64,000 nucleotides of DNA, from positions 62,001-126,000 of the forward strand of contig WFMF01000410.1 of the NCBI GenBank assembly GCA_011033025.1, written 5' to 3'. Origin of the DNA: Beroe forskalii. Its lineage: Eukaryota > Ctenophora > Nuda > Beroida > Beroidae. Made by a program: the position numbers and the translations under genes. The notes under the pieces are model-generated. The model saw only the letters and a program-made list of their open reading frames with translations. It did no database searches and was not told the origin of the DNA. Positions 43,467-55,800 of the stretch are shown here, in pieces (the first letter of the stretch is position 1; the number at the start of each line of letters is the position of its first letter).

Positions 43467-44520
43467 TCTCAGGGAGATGATACGTGGGGACAGAAATTGG
43501 AAAATGGACAAAAAACAGCGGAAATAGGGAGTGGATAAATGGGAGTAGGAAGACTGAAATCAAGCAGCTGATCGTTGTACGTAGGGCGAGACGTTTTGCA
43601 TGATATATTGATTAAAACTAAATCAAATGGGAGCGGGAGGACTTGTTTCATGAGGCGAGAGAGGAATTGGAAAGAGTGCATAGAATGGGTAGAGACATGG
43701 GAAGAGTTAGCAGAAACTTTGGAGAAATAGCTAATGGAGCTTTTGCATGATATCTTGATTATGATGGGCATTTAATAATTAAAAGAATTATGCTGGCTAT
43801 AATCATGTAATCATAATAAGAATATAGACCTTTTCTATAGCATTCATTCTGTTCTTTATATTCCTTATCGTAATGTTCGAATGGATAAATGGTTTCAGAT
43901 AAGGGTAAAATTATAAGCAAATTACAGGTAATCTTGGGCAAAATATATCCACTTTTAGTCAAAAAATGATCTAAGAAAACAAATAAAAGTTTTAATTACT
44001 TACTCGATTATCTTTGATGATTAAAAAGTTTTCAAGGTTTAATACTTAATAAATATTATATCGACCATCTAAGTCTTGGGCTTTGAAAGATTTATTGTAA
44101 AAAGTATATTGATATTGTATATTTTAAATTAATAATATTTCTGTAATAATAAATTCAATTGTATTATTAAAAATAAATATGTTATAGCTGATTTCATTCA
44201 TTAACCAAATCATATCAAATGATAATATCATTGTTTATGCATTTTCCAACACTACACAACCAAAATGCCAAAATTTAAATGGCCAGGCAATTCGGCAACT
44301 TGCATAACCCTAAACTAATGGTTCATTGTAATAATAGGCCATGCAATCAGAATGCAGTCACTAAAATTCCACAACTAAACCCCCGTACTTTACACTGATA
44401 CACATAATATGACGCCATCAAGTTATTCTAACAAGTTAACAATAGGTTACCATTGATACACATTTGTCATATGACGTAATCAAGTTACAATACCAATGAT
44501 TACAAATGACGCCATATTAT
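43467..44520. other. Convergent intergenic region between ShKT gene and ATP-citrate lyase 3' ends
   Basis: It contains the 3' flanks of two convergent genes. A degenerate direct repeat with CACATAATATGACGCCATCAAG and CATATGACGTAATCAAGTTA lies at 44395-44515. I see no open frame worth calling. Confidence 0.5.
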
Positions 44521-47500
44521 TTACTTGGGAAGCATGTAGGCAATGTCATCCCAGGGGTGTCTGTACAGTCCCTGCTTTAGTCTCTTCTGATCCAGATAAT
44601 GGCCTGCGGAGAGTAGAGATTATTGTGTATATATGAAGTGATGTCAGGGCGAAGTGGTGTCAAGGTGAAGTGGTGTCAGAGTGAAGTGGTGTCAGGGTGA
44701 AGTGGTGTCAGAGTGAAGTGGTGTCAGGGTGAAGCGGTTTCAGAGTGAAGCAGTGTCAGGGTGAAGTGGGGTCAGAGTAAATTGGTGTCAAGGTGAAGTG
44801 ATGTCAGGGTGATGTGGTGTCAAGGTGAAGTGGTGTCAGAGTTAAGTGGTGTCAGGGTGAAGTGGTGTCAGGGTGAAGTGGTATCAGAGAGAAGTGGTAT
44901 CAGAGAGAAGTGGTGTTAGGGTGAAGTGGTGTCAGGGTGAAGTGGTGTCAGGGTAAAGTGGTGTCAGAATGAAGTGGTGCCAAGGTGAAGTGGTGTCAGG
45001 GTGAAGAGGTGTCAGAGTGAAGTGGTGTCAGGGTGAAGTGGTGTCAGAGTGAAGTGGTGTCAGAGGGAAGTGCTGTCAATGTGAAGTGGTGTCAGGGTGA
45101 AGTGGTGTCAGGGTGAAGTGGTTTCAGGGTGAAGTGGCGTCAGAGTGAAGTGGTGTCAAGGTGAAGTGGTGTCAGGGTGAAGTGGTGTCAGAGTGAAGTG
45201 GAGTCAGGGTCAAGTGATGTCAGGGTGAAGTGGTGTCAGGGTGAAGTGGTGTCAGGGTGAAGTGGTGTCAGAGTGAAGTGGAGTCAGGGTCAAGTGATGT
45301 CAGGGTGAAGTGGTGTCAGGGTGAAGTGGTGTCAGAGTGAAGTGGCGTCAGAGTGAAGTGGTGTCAAGGTGAAGTGGTGTCAGGGTGAAGTGGTGCCAGA
45401 GTGAAGTGGTGTCAAGGTGAAGTGGTGTCAGGGTGAAGTGGTGTCAGAGTGAAGTGGAGTCAGGGTCAAGTGATGTCAGGGTGAAGTGGTGTCAGGGTGA
45501 TGTGGTGTCAGGGTGAAGTGGTGCCAGAGTGAAGTGATGTGAGGGTGAAGTGGTGTCAGGGTGAAGTGGTGCCAGAGTGAAGTGATGTCAGGGTGAAGTG
45601 GTGTCAGGGTGAAGTGGTGTCAGGGTGAAGTGGTGCCGAAGTGAAGTGATGTCAGGGTGAAATGGTGTAAGGGTGAAGTGGTGTCGGGATGAAGTGGTGT
45701 CAGGGTGAAGTGGTGTCAGGGTGAAGTGATGTCAGAGTGAAGTGGTGTCAGGGTGGAGTGGTGTCAGGGTGAAGTGGTATCAGAGTGAAATGGTGTTAGG
45801 GTGAAGTGGTGTCAGGGTGAAGTGGTGTCAGAATGAAGTGGTGCCAAGGTGAAGTGGTGTCAGGGTGAAGTGGTGTCAGAGTGAAGTGGTGTCAGAGTGA
45901 AGTGCTGTCAATGTGGAGTGGTGTCAGGGTGAAGTGGTGTCAGGGTGAAGTGGTTCCAGGGTGAAGTGGCGTCAGAGTGAAGTGGTGTCAAGGTGAAGTG
46001 GTGTCAGGGTCAAGTGATGTCAGGGTGAAGTGGTGTCAGGGTCAAGTGGTGGCAGGGTGAAGTGGTGGCAGGGGTGAAGTGGTGTCAAAGTGAAATGGTC
46101 CCCAAGGTACCACTAGTCAGGGTCAGGGTGAAGTGGTGTCATGGTGAAGTGGAGTCAGGGTCAAGTGATGTCAGGGTGAAGTGGTGTCAGGGTCAAGTGG
46201 TGTCAGGGTGAAGTGGCGTCAGAGTGAAGTTGTGTCAATGTGAAGTGGTGTCAGGGTGAAGTGGTGCCAGGGTGAAGTGGTGTCAAGGTGAAGTGGTGTC
46301 AGGGTGAAGTGGTGTCAGAGTAAAGTGGAGTCAGGGTCAAGTGATGTCATGGTGAAGTGGTGTCAGGGTGAAGTGGTGTCAGAGTGAAGTGGTGTCAGGA
46401 GGCACGATGTCAGGTGAAGTGGTGTCAGGTGAAGTGGTGTCAGGGTGAGGAAGTGGTTTCAGGGTGAAGTGGCGTCAAAGTGAAGTGGTGTCAGGTGAAG
46501 TGGTGTCGGTTGAAGTGGTGTCAGGGTGAAGTGGTGTCAGGGTCAAGTGAAGTGGTGGGTCAGGTTGGTGTCAGGTGAAGTGGTGTCAGGGTGAAGTGTG
46601 GTGTCAGGGTGAAGTGGTGTCCTAGGAATGTCAGGGTATAAATGGTGTCAGGGTGAGTGGTGTCAGGGTAGAGTGGTGTCAGGGTGAAGTGGTGTCAGAG
46701 TGAAGTGGTGTCAGGTGAAGTGTCAGGGTGAAGTGGTGTCAAGGTGAAGTGGTGTCAAGGTGAAGTGTCAGGGGTGTGAAGTGGTGTCAGAGAAGTGGTG
46801 TCAGGGTGAAGTGATGTCAGGGGTGAAGTGGTGTCAAAGTGAAGTGAGTGGTGTCAGGGTTAAGTGGTGTCTGGGTGAAGTGGTGTCAGAAGTGGTGTCA
46901 AGGTGAAGTGGTGTCAGGGTGAGGTGTCAGGGTGAAGTGGTGTCAGAGTTAAAGGTGAAGTGGTGTCAGGGGTGAAGTGGTGTCAAAGTGGTGTCAGGGC
47001 GAGTGGTGTCAGGATGAAGTGGTGTCAGGAGTTGAAGTGGTGTCAGGTGGAAGTGGTATCAGGAAGTGGTGTCAGGGTGAAGTGGTGTCAGGGGTGAAGT
47101 GGTGTCAGGGGATGAAATGGTGTTGGGGTGAAGTGGTGTCAGGGTGAGTGGTGTCAGAGTGAAGTGGTGTCAAAATAGAGTGGTGTCAGGGTGAGTGGTG
47201 TCAGGGGTGAAGTGGTGTCAAATGGCCTGGTGTCAATGAGATTATTGGTGTCAGGGTGAAGTGGTGTCAGGATGAAGTGGTGTCAGAGTGGAGTGGTGTC
47301 AGAGAAGTGGTGTCAGAGTTTATGACAGGGTAAGTGAAGATGATGTAAATAGGGGGATAAGTGGTGTCATGGTCAAGTGGTGGCCTGCGGAGTGTCTGAC
47401 ACCCATGAAGTGGTAAAATGAAGTGGTGTCATGGTGGAAGTGTCAGGGTGTGATGTCAGGGTGAAGTGGTGTCGAAGTCAAGTGGTGTCAGGGTGAAGTG

Positions 47501-49876
47501 GCGTCAGAGTGAAGTTGTGTCAATGTGAAGTGGTGTCAGGGTGAAGTGGTGTCAGGGTGAAGTGGTGTCAAGGTGAGAAGTGGTGTCAGGGTGAAGTGGT
47601 GTCAGGGTTAAAAGTGGAGTCAGGGTCAAGTGGTGAAGTGGTGTCAGGGTGAAGTGGTGTCAGGGTGAAGTGGTGTCAGGGTGAAGTGGTGCCAGAGTGA
47701 AGTGATGTCAGTGTGAAGTGGTGTCAGGGTGAAGTGTCAGGGTGATGGTGCCAGAGTGAAGTGGTGTCAGGGTGAAGTGGTGTCAGTGGCAGGGTGGTGT
47801 CAGTGAAGTGATGTCAGGGGTGAAGTGGTGTCAGGGGAGGGTGTCAGGGTGAAGTGGTGTCAGGGTGAAAGTGGTGTCAGGGTGAATCGTGGTGTCACCG
47901 GAAGTGGGTGTCAGAGAAGTGGTGTCAGAGAAGTGGTGTCAGAGTTTATGACTAGATAAGGAGCAGATGAATGTTGAAATAACAAGGATAAGTGCGTCAT
48001 ATCTTTGAGATTTTGAAGAAGTGAATAAGCGAAAATCCGATATCTTCGAAGACTGGCCAATGAATCCGATGCTCCTTCCAGCCACAAAGAGAGCGTTAAG
48101 ACACCCGATGTCAATCAGATCCCTGGCTTCCTCATGAGAAAAGGACCCGGTTTGGTAGAGCAGATCAACGAAGAGAGTGGCTATACACCCGTCCACATTC
48201 AGGATCAGGTTGGGTTTCTTGCTCGTTGTCAACTTCTCCACCTGCGACAAGGGTGGGATTTATTGTTGGGAATGATTACGTATATGTGCACATGTATCAA
48301 ACATCGATTGATAAAAACGCGCAAAAATGACAGATATTCTATGAAAAGTAAATTGCGCTCACTATTCAATGTGTGTAAGTTTATCAATATCAGTCCCTTC
48401 TCGCATTCTTACCTGTCTCGCATAATCAAATAGTGGAGTTGCAGGGAAGTTAGCTTTAGCAAAGTCAGCCAGAGCTTTAACTCTCAGATCGGGGTTGTTT
48501 AGCGACTTGACACGGTGACCAATGCCCTGAGAGTGAGACATGAAATGAATCGATGAATTTCTGTATTGAGACGCTCTAAATGACAAATTGAGGAAGTGAA
48601 AGTTATCATAATAATACCCAATAACCATGTTTGAAAATCATTAACCGGAACAAATACCTAAAAAAGTTTTCAACTTAATCAGCATTTGGGCATTTGGCAT
48701 TTTTCAATTTATTAACTGGAACAAATACGGAGAATCGAGATGGTCAATGCCTAAATGTGAAAATCTCTCAAAGATCAATTGAAATACCTGGATGTATTTG
48801 TGTGAGTTCCTCATCTCGGTAACGAACTCGAGCGGAGTTTGTCCCTTGTTGTACGCCGTGGAGAACTGTCGGGCTGACTCGTCCAATGCACCACCGAACC
48901 TGGAGAGGGTTTAACATGTTATCTGAACTACTGCTGACAGAAAAAAATAAAATTTTGCGAAACTTATTTGGGTTACATACTTACATAATACATCCCAACA
49001 AGTCAGTATTTTTTTGAATTGATCGAGAAAAGAGAAATTTAGTTCCGACAGATCATGAGATAAAACCGTTCCACTATACATTCCACTCACCTGTCTCCGA
49101 TTGTCAGCAGTCCCGATGTTAACGAGGATACGAGGTCTTTGCCTGCGCGCGCAGTGACTATGGTATTGTGAGCACCCGACACGGCCGGACCGTGGTCTGC
49201 CGTCACGATCAGGCAGAGTTCGATGAACTTGTAGGCGAAATCAGGCATCCGGCGTTGGAACCACAGGAGGGATATCACACCTAAATGGAGGGTGCAACAG
49301 GGGGTAAAGTATCACACCTAAAAGTGAAGAAACTGAGAGATGTCACATCATAAATGGGGTCGGTATCAATTTTATAATCTGATCGAAAAAGTCTGATGCG
49401 GTAGACGAAAGGAGACTTAAAGAGAAACTGGAAACATTTCCTTGTGTTTGAAGACACTCACCTCCGACTCCCAGGTTCTCCTTGATAACCCCACTCATGG
49501 GAACTCCAGCGTAAAGCAACTCATCTCCTCGCTCATCACAGATACCAGAGATGAAGGAGGTTTGCTTGCGGACCAAACCTGGTGTATTGAGAATGATCAC
49601 AAAGTTATTAGTAACATCGAACAACCGTGAAAACCTAATTAGTGACAACCTAATAAGCCCAATGAGCAACCACATTAAGCAACCTGAATAAAGCATAATA
49701 TCTAGTTCTGAAAATCGGAAATACTGTCTGATAAAAATTTTCGGAATCCCGAATCAATCGTATAAAGGTGCCTACCGAGTTCCTGCGCCCATTTGAAGTC
49801 GATGGGGACCTGTGGTGGGGGTACTTCCGGTGCTGGTTCTATCTCCCCGCTCTCAACAAGCTCCTCGTACACTTTC
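44521..49876 (-). CDS. ACLY: ACLY exons 17-23 (citrate-synthase-like C-terminal domain)
   Basis: Exons: 49776-49876, 49462-49578, 49091-49280, 48788-48899, 48413-48526, 48058-48241, 44521-44603. They encode [76 protein letters not shown] and the terminal exon [20 protein letters not shown]. Exon 22 ends ...SIGFI plus G, and the intron begins GCCAGT. The last exon starts after CCGCAG and completes the glycine codon, so the GC donor is fixed by homology on both sides. Confidence 0.95.
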
Positions 49877-52800
49877 CTAGGGTGAGAGTTGGAAATGATT
49901 CCACAGAAACCGGCATTCAGAATCACTCTCATTTCTTGAACAAGCGATGACATATGTGAAAAACGATAACAAATTTAACCGAGGGAACTTCAGGATTGAT
50001 AATGCAAATAAGAAAATTTGAATGCAACATTACCATAGATCTATCAATCACATCCCATAATTTCAGTACCTGATAGTTTTCCCGAGATACTCGAAGCTAT
50101 CCGGAACATGAGCACCAACTTGGCGCAGAGCCAGGTTCTTTGCAGACGCTGTTTCCATCTTGCTGTTAGCGTTAGATCCAGCGTGGCCGAACTGTACCTC
50201 CGTGCTGAAGTGATCGCTGCAAGTACCAATGCACCAACCTACTACCTGAAGGGTGGTGTTGTTATCAGAGTAAGTGAAACACAGTTTTTGGCGACTGGGA
50301 TCACCTGTAGCGGGAGATCCAGCGCTGGGGTATGTGTCTGAACCTCTTGCAGATCCATCCCCAGTTTAGGAGTAACACAGTTTTTTAGGGTAAGAAAGCT
50401 TTCAGTGGGCATGGAATATTGACTAAACACGCGTAAACACCCACGGCTTTCTTGATAACACCACTCTTTATAGCGTCCACGATCTCATACTCCTCTACGC
50501 CACCCACTTCTCCCAACACTACGATCAGCTTTATTTCAGGGTTCTTGTTGTAGCGTGTGATGTGGTCCATGAAGGTAGTGCCTGGGTATCTGTCACCTGG
50601 AGGGGAGGGGGAGAAAATGTTGAAAAAGGGGGGATATTAAAAGGAATAACATTAAACAAATTGAAAAAGTATATGATATCAGTAGTAATTTTAGCAGAGT
50701 TGCCTCCTGAGAAGACAAAAAAGGAATCCTTAGTTATATATTATTCTATTCGCTGACTGACACCACTCATCCTCAACTGACACCACTCTTCCTCGACTGA
50801 CACCACTCTACTTTCCTCCGGCTGTTATCACGCTTCCTCGGCTGACACCACTCCTCCTCTGCTGACACCACTCCTCCTCTGCTGACACCACTCCTCCTCT
50901 GCTGACACCACTCCTCCTCTGCTGACACCACTCTTCTATTTTCCGACGGGAATCACTCTCCCTCGGCTGACACCACTCCTCTTCTGCTTCGACACCACTC
51001 TTCTATTCTCTGACTGACATCACATTCCTTGGATGAAGCCACTCTTCCTCGACTGACACCCCTCTTCTATTCTCCGACTGACATCACTCTTTCGCGGCTG
51101 ACACTACTTTTCCTCGACTGACACCACTCTTCCGCAACTGACACCACTCTTCTATTATCCGATTGACACCACTCTTCCTCGGCTGACACAAATCTGACAG
51201 CTTCTCCTTCATAAACTAACCTCCAATAGCTACTCCTTCATAAACTAACCTCCGATAGCTACTCCTTCATAAACTCCATTGGTGTTGAGTGCGATGATGT
51301 TGTTGAGTTCGTTGCTCATGCCACCAGACCGGGATACGTAGGCCACAGACCCGGGTCGGTAGAGTTTGGAGTTGAGGATGTTATCCAACATTCCACCTGG
51401 AATAATGAGGCAGGTAAAAAGGTGAACATATAATAGAAAGTTTCTATATCGCGTGTTATTCATTCTTTCATTGACCGGAAAGAATGAATAACATTTTATG
51501 TTACAAGCCCATAATATTTGCCACAAAATGAAAGGTTCTGCATAATCAAGATAATATCTGACAATAATAGAAAAACCTACCAGTATTTCCTATCTTGAAG
51601 CAGCCGGGTTTAACCCCACCCACTGTGGCTGGTCCTACAATCGACACGGCCTTTTCAGCGGCCATCTTGTTCAGCTTCTTTGTGAGGTTTTCAGGGATGC
51701 CCTCAGCGATAATAGCGATTACCTTGATCTGATCTGAGTGACTGAAGACACGTTGAAGGTGTAAAATCGGATGATGGTTGTATTGGCTCATAAAAATAGT
51801 CCAAAGATTCGAGAAAACTTCGTTAAAACTTAAGTCCCAACTTCTCAAATTTGTTTCTAAATCTTATTCCCTACCTCAGCATTTCCACCGTCGTAGCGTA
51901 GGCTGATCGTAGGGAAGCAAAGCTGATCATAACCGTTACATCCGGGTGTTTCTTAACAGCCTCCGCCATGTTCTTGTACACCGGAACGTTGATTTCCTTG
52001 TGACCGAAGTAGAGGCGGATGTTGTGGTTCGAGGAGAACGGACTGATTATTCCTGGGATATATTTTGTAAATTTTAATGGCATATTTTTGTCCAAATCTG
52101 CCTTCCTAGGGGCCAAATTCAATCAAATTCAATCAAATTTTTTGATCATTTCAATCATTTTAATCTCTACACTGAACTAACGATAAGTTAGGTCAGTTGG
52201 CTGTAAAACCTGCAACTGAAGGGATTTCCCTCCTACATGAACAGTCGAAATCCAACATCCCTTGGACAGCTCTGATCTGTAACCCAAACACGAAACAAGT
52301 GGTGTCTTTGTCGAACAGATTGTATTCTGAGCGGTTGTAATGTTCCTTGCCCGAGGAAGAATTCCTGAAAATTAAGTGAGTAAAGAAGGGGTTGAATATT
52401 GATGAAAAGGGGACGAAAATTATAAGAGGGAGTTAACAGAAGTAGTCTGTTGAAGTGTTGACTTATTAAATATTTGGTACACCGACCATGATACTCTTTA
52501 ATGAGGAAAAAAGGGGTTGACAGTTTGTCCAAAATTAAAAAAGGGATTTGAATTTAACAAAAGGCCCGATAAATTACACTTACCACTCAGCTGCTGCTCC
52601 ATTGATCCGAGCCCGCTTCGACTCTGACTCCGGAACCGGTGTTCTCCTATCAATATCATGCTTCCCGAACAGGAAGTTATCCTTGATGCCACTCGTACTC
52701 TCAGAGGAGGCCGGAGGTGGCATCTTGCCAAGTGCCATGCCCACAATGCTCGTCATGTGGACCTCAGGTCCGTACACGAACATGGGTACTCCGAGCATGT

Positions 52801-55800
52801 CGCCGCAGTTCTTCATCACTCGCAGGCCTTCCTGGAAGGAGAGATTTTGTGTGAAAGGATGATGGAGAATGGGGCGAAAAGACAAGGATCAGGAGACGAA
52901 AAAAGGATGCAATTCTAGCGTTTGTAATAACTAGAAGGTCATAATACTATCCCAAACTGCAACCATTTGCTCATCTCAAACCTGGTAATTCGGTCCGCCT
53001 CGTCTCACGTAAATGCTGACATTATTGTTGATCAGCTGCTGCTTAAAGTCCGTCAGAGCTCGTACGATGCCCTTAAATGTGGCAGCGACGTTCGTAAAGT
53101 TGGCGATTCCACCGCCGATTATCAGACATTTACCCTGGAACGAGAATTACGAATTCAAACAATGAATATGATATATCTCATGAATCCTCCATGTGATTTG
53201 GCCGGGTATGAAAAATTCCTGGATGAATCTTTTTATGATCTTTCAATAAATGACAAAATGATATGTGATGAAATGCCAAGAAGTAGTTGTGGACAGAACT
53301 CAAACTGCAATAATGGCTCAATGGCTGCCGAACCTGGAAAGTGGGTTGGAAGGGCACTCGGAGTCCGCAAATGGGGGAGCAAATTATGTTACAGGGAGTA
53401 GAGCAAGTTACACTATCTACCTGAAATGCGCAATCCGAGATAGTTGAAAGGTTTTTCAAAAAGAAATCCGAGACAGCGTTAACTGGTGGAATACTTGGAG
53501 CTTTTGCTACTCACCAATCATCAAAAACCTTAGACAGTGCTTTCTAATCCAATCCAAGAAAGTGCTTTTATTGTCTGAGATCATGATAGAAATATGCAAT
53601 CAGCGAAGGGGCTTCAAGAATGTTTGGTGGATATTTCATGACAAGTCAAAGAGGAGGGAAATAACTCAGAACAATTCGAAAGGGTGAGTTTTAGAAAGAA
53701 GGCAACGGAGGTCACCGTACGCCTTCGCACAACGGAGGCTAGAACTACTAAACGGGGAAAGATCCGCGAGTGGTCCGACCATTCCCCAAGTGTAAGAGAA
53801 ACTGCCTCGAAGAGGCATAACGGGGCAGTTCGGCAGCCATGAGACACTGATCATGATATAAAAGTTTTTGAGAGGTAATGGACTGATCGAGCAGTACGCC
53901 AATTTCAAATACGCGAAATATCGAGAGATGACCGGAAACCTGTTCGTCTGGTTTCTTGGTCATGAGTCCCAGGATTGTTTTAGCGTATTCGTAGGTTTGA
54001 CTTTCAGACGGAGCACCACTGTACTCCCCGTAGTTTGCTATCTCGCTGATAAGGAGTGGTTAGCAGGAAACTAGAAAACATATTACATATAATAAGGGTG
54101 CTGATAATGGCGTAAAGACTTAAAATGGAGATATTGGATTTTTCCTCTCCAAAACGTTCGTTTCACTTCTTCACCGAGCCAGGAAATCAAGAAGATAATA
54201 CTGAAATTGTTCACTCTATTTTGCGGCTCATAAATAATTATCCGATATTCATTCCAGTCTCTCACTAACCTCGCCCCGCCCAGATCACACACGGTATCAC
54301 TGAAGATAACGGAGGCGCCGCCCCCGGCCACCATGAGCCAGATCCTGCCGTCAGGGTTCAGGATGGTAAGTTTGAGGGAGGCTCCGCTCTTCTCATCCAA
54401 ATCCTGCAGAGCGTGAATAACAGCGTTATTATCCAGATCTAAAGTAGTGAATAGTGTCAATAAGCCCGCATCTAGATCAAGACAAATATTCGATAAAGCA
54501 GTATAAATTACATGGTTAAAATGGTAAATCATTTTATCAAAGTCACCTATTTTTCGTTGGTGACTCGAAAACCACCCAAGAGTACCAAGAAATATAGCTA
54601 AATAGTCCTAAAGTATCTTACCCCGAATGTAGTCCTCCTCAGGCCAGCTCTTCCGTCCGAAGGGAGTAGGGAACTCAGTGACCTTCCACTTATCTCCACA
54701 CAGGTAGTCCGCTGTGTCGTCCACTTTAGCTGCCATGTCCAGCACGTAGACCTTGTCGTTAGTCACAACTGGAAAAGGAAGTGTTAAATTTGCCGCATTT
54801 GAATAGTGCCGGCTTGGTCACTTGACCCATTCACCCAAAAGATTGATCGACCTGGAGAAATTATTGAACTTGCAAAAGATACGAAAAATGCAGAATATCC
54901 AGAAATTTGTGATTGAAAAACTTCAGATTTTTCATTACGGAAATTTTCCTCCTTCCACTCAACTAGTGGATTGATCTCGAGGTAAGTGAAGTAGAGATCC
55001 GAGTAAAGTTTGAAGAGTGACGTCACGAACTCAGCCAGGAGAGGCTTGTTGTGTTCTGGAACACCGAGCAGAAGGGTGGAACTGATTTGCTCCTGACTCG
55101 GGTACATTCCTGGAGATGATCAGTTATTAAGAGCAAAAAATGGTATTTTATCGCATAAGTAATAAGTCTGAAGAAGCGAAGTGCAACTTCATGGATTTAA
55201 AAATTTGATGAACTTATGATCAACAAAAAGGGCTAATGTAGAGACATTTAGTTAGCTACAGAATTTATACAGCCCTATGTTGACGTTCAGTTTGTGAGCC
55301 TTAGCGTCCACATCGCCCACATCTACCCCTCCTTCCTCGTAGAAGTAGATAGTATCTCCTTCCTTAGTCGAGTAGATACACACGTAATACTCTTCATTCT
55401 AGAGAGATGGGGGTTAAATTTGAAAATAGCACATGGAGGAATTGAAGAGCAGTAGTTGTCGAAGAGAAGAAATCGATAAGTCGGGAGGCGACAACGTTGA
55501 ACAAAAATGGAGACACATCTGACAGGGGAGGAAAAAGGACCTAGATTTAACTTAATTTGATGCTTTCCAACTCATATAACAAACCTGGTTGTGTGGAACG
55601 AAGGGTTCAATGATGAAGTTGTTCAGTTCGCCTCGACACTGTTCAACCTGAAATTGATAAAAACTTGTGATTGATATTTTGAGATCATGGGATAAAATAT
55701 GTACAGGTAGCACTCATCACGGCAAAGTGAGATATGGAAAATATAGAAAAATCAAAAAAAGGACAAAAAACACGCAAATAGAGGCGTTAATGTCACAGAC

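Noticed and set aside
43236..43563. Reading frames on the minus strand overlapping the ShKT exon
   Set aside because: Shadows of the coding exon. The plus-strand frame has signal peptide, splice sites and cysteine spacing.
52548..53401. Plus-strand frames opposite ACLY exons 9 and 10
   Set aside because: They are antisense shadows. The minus strand matches ACLY residue by residue.
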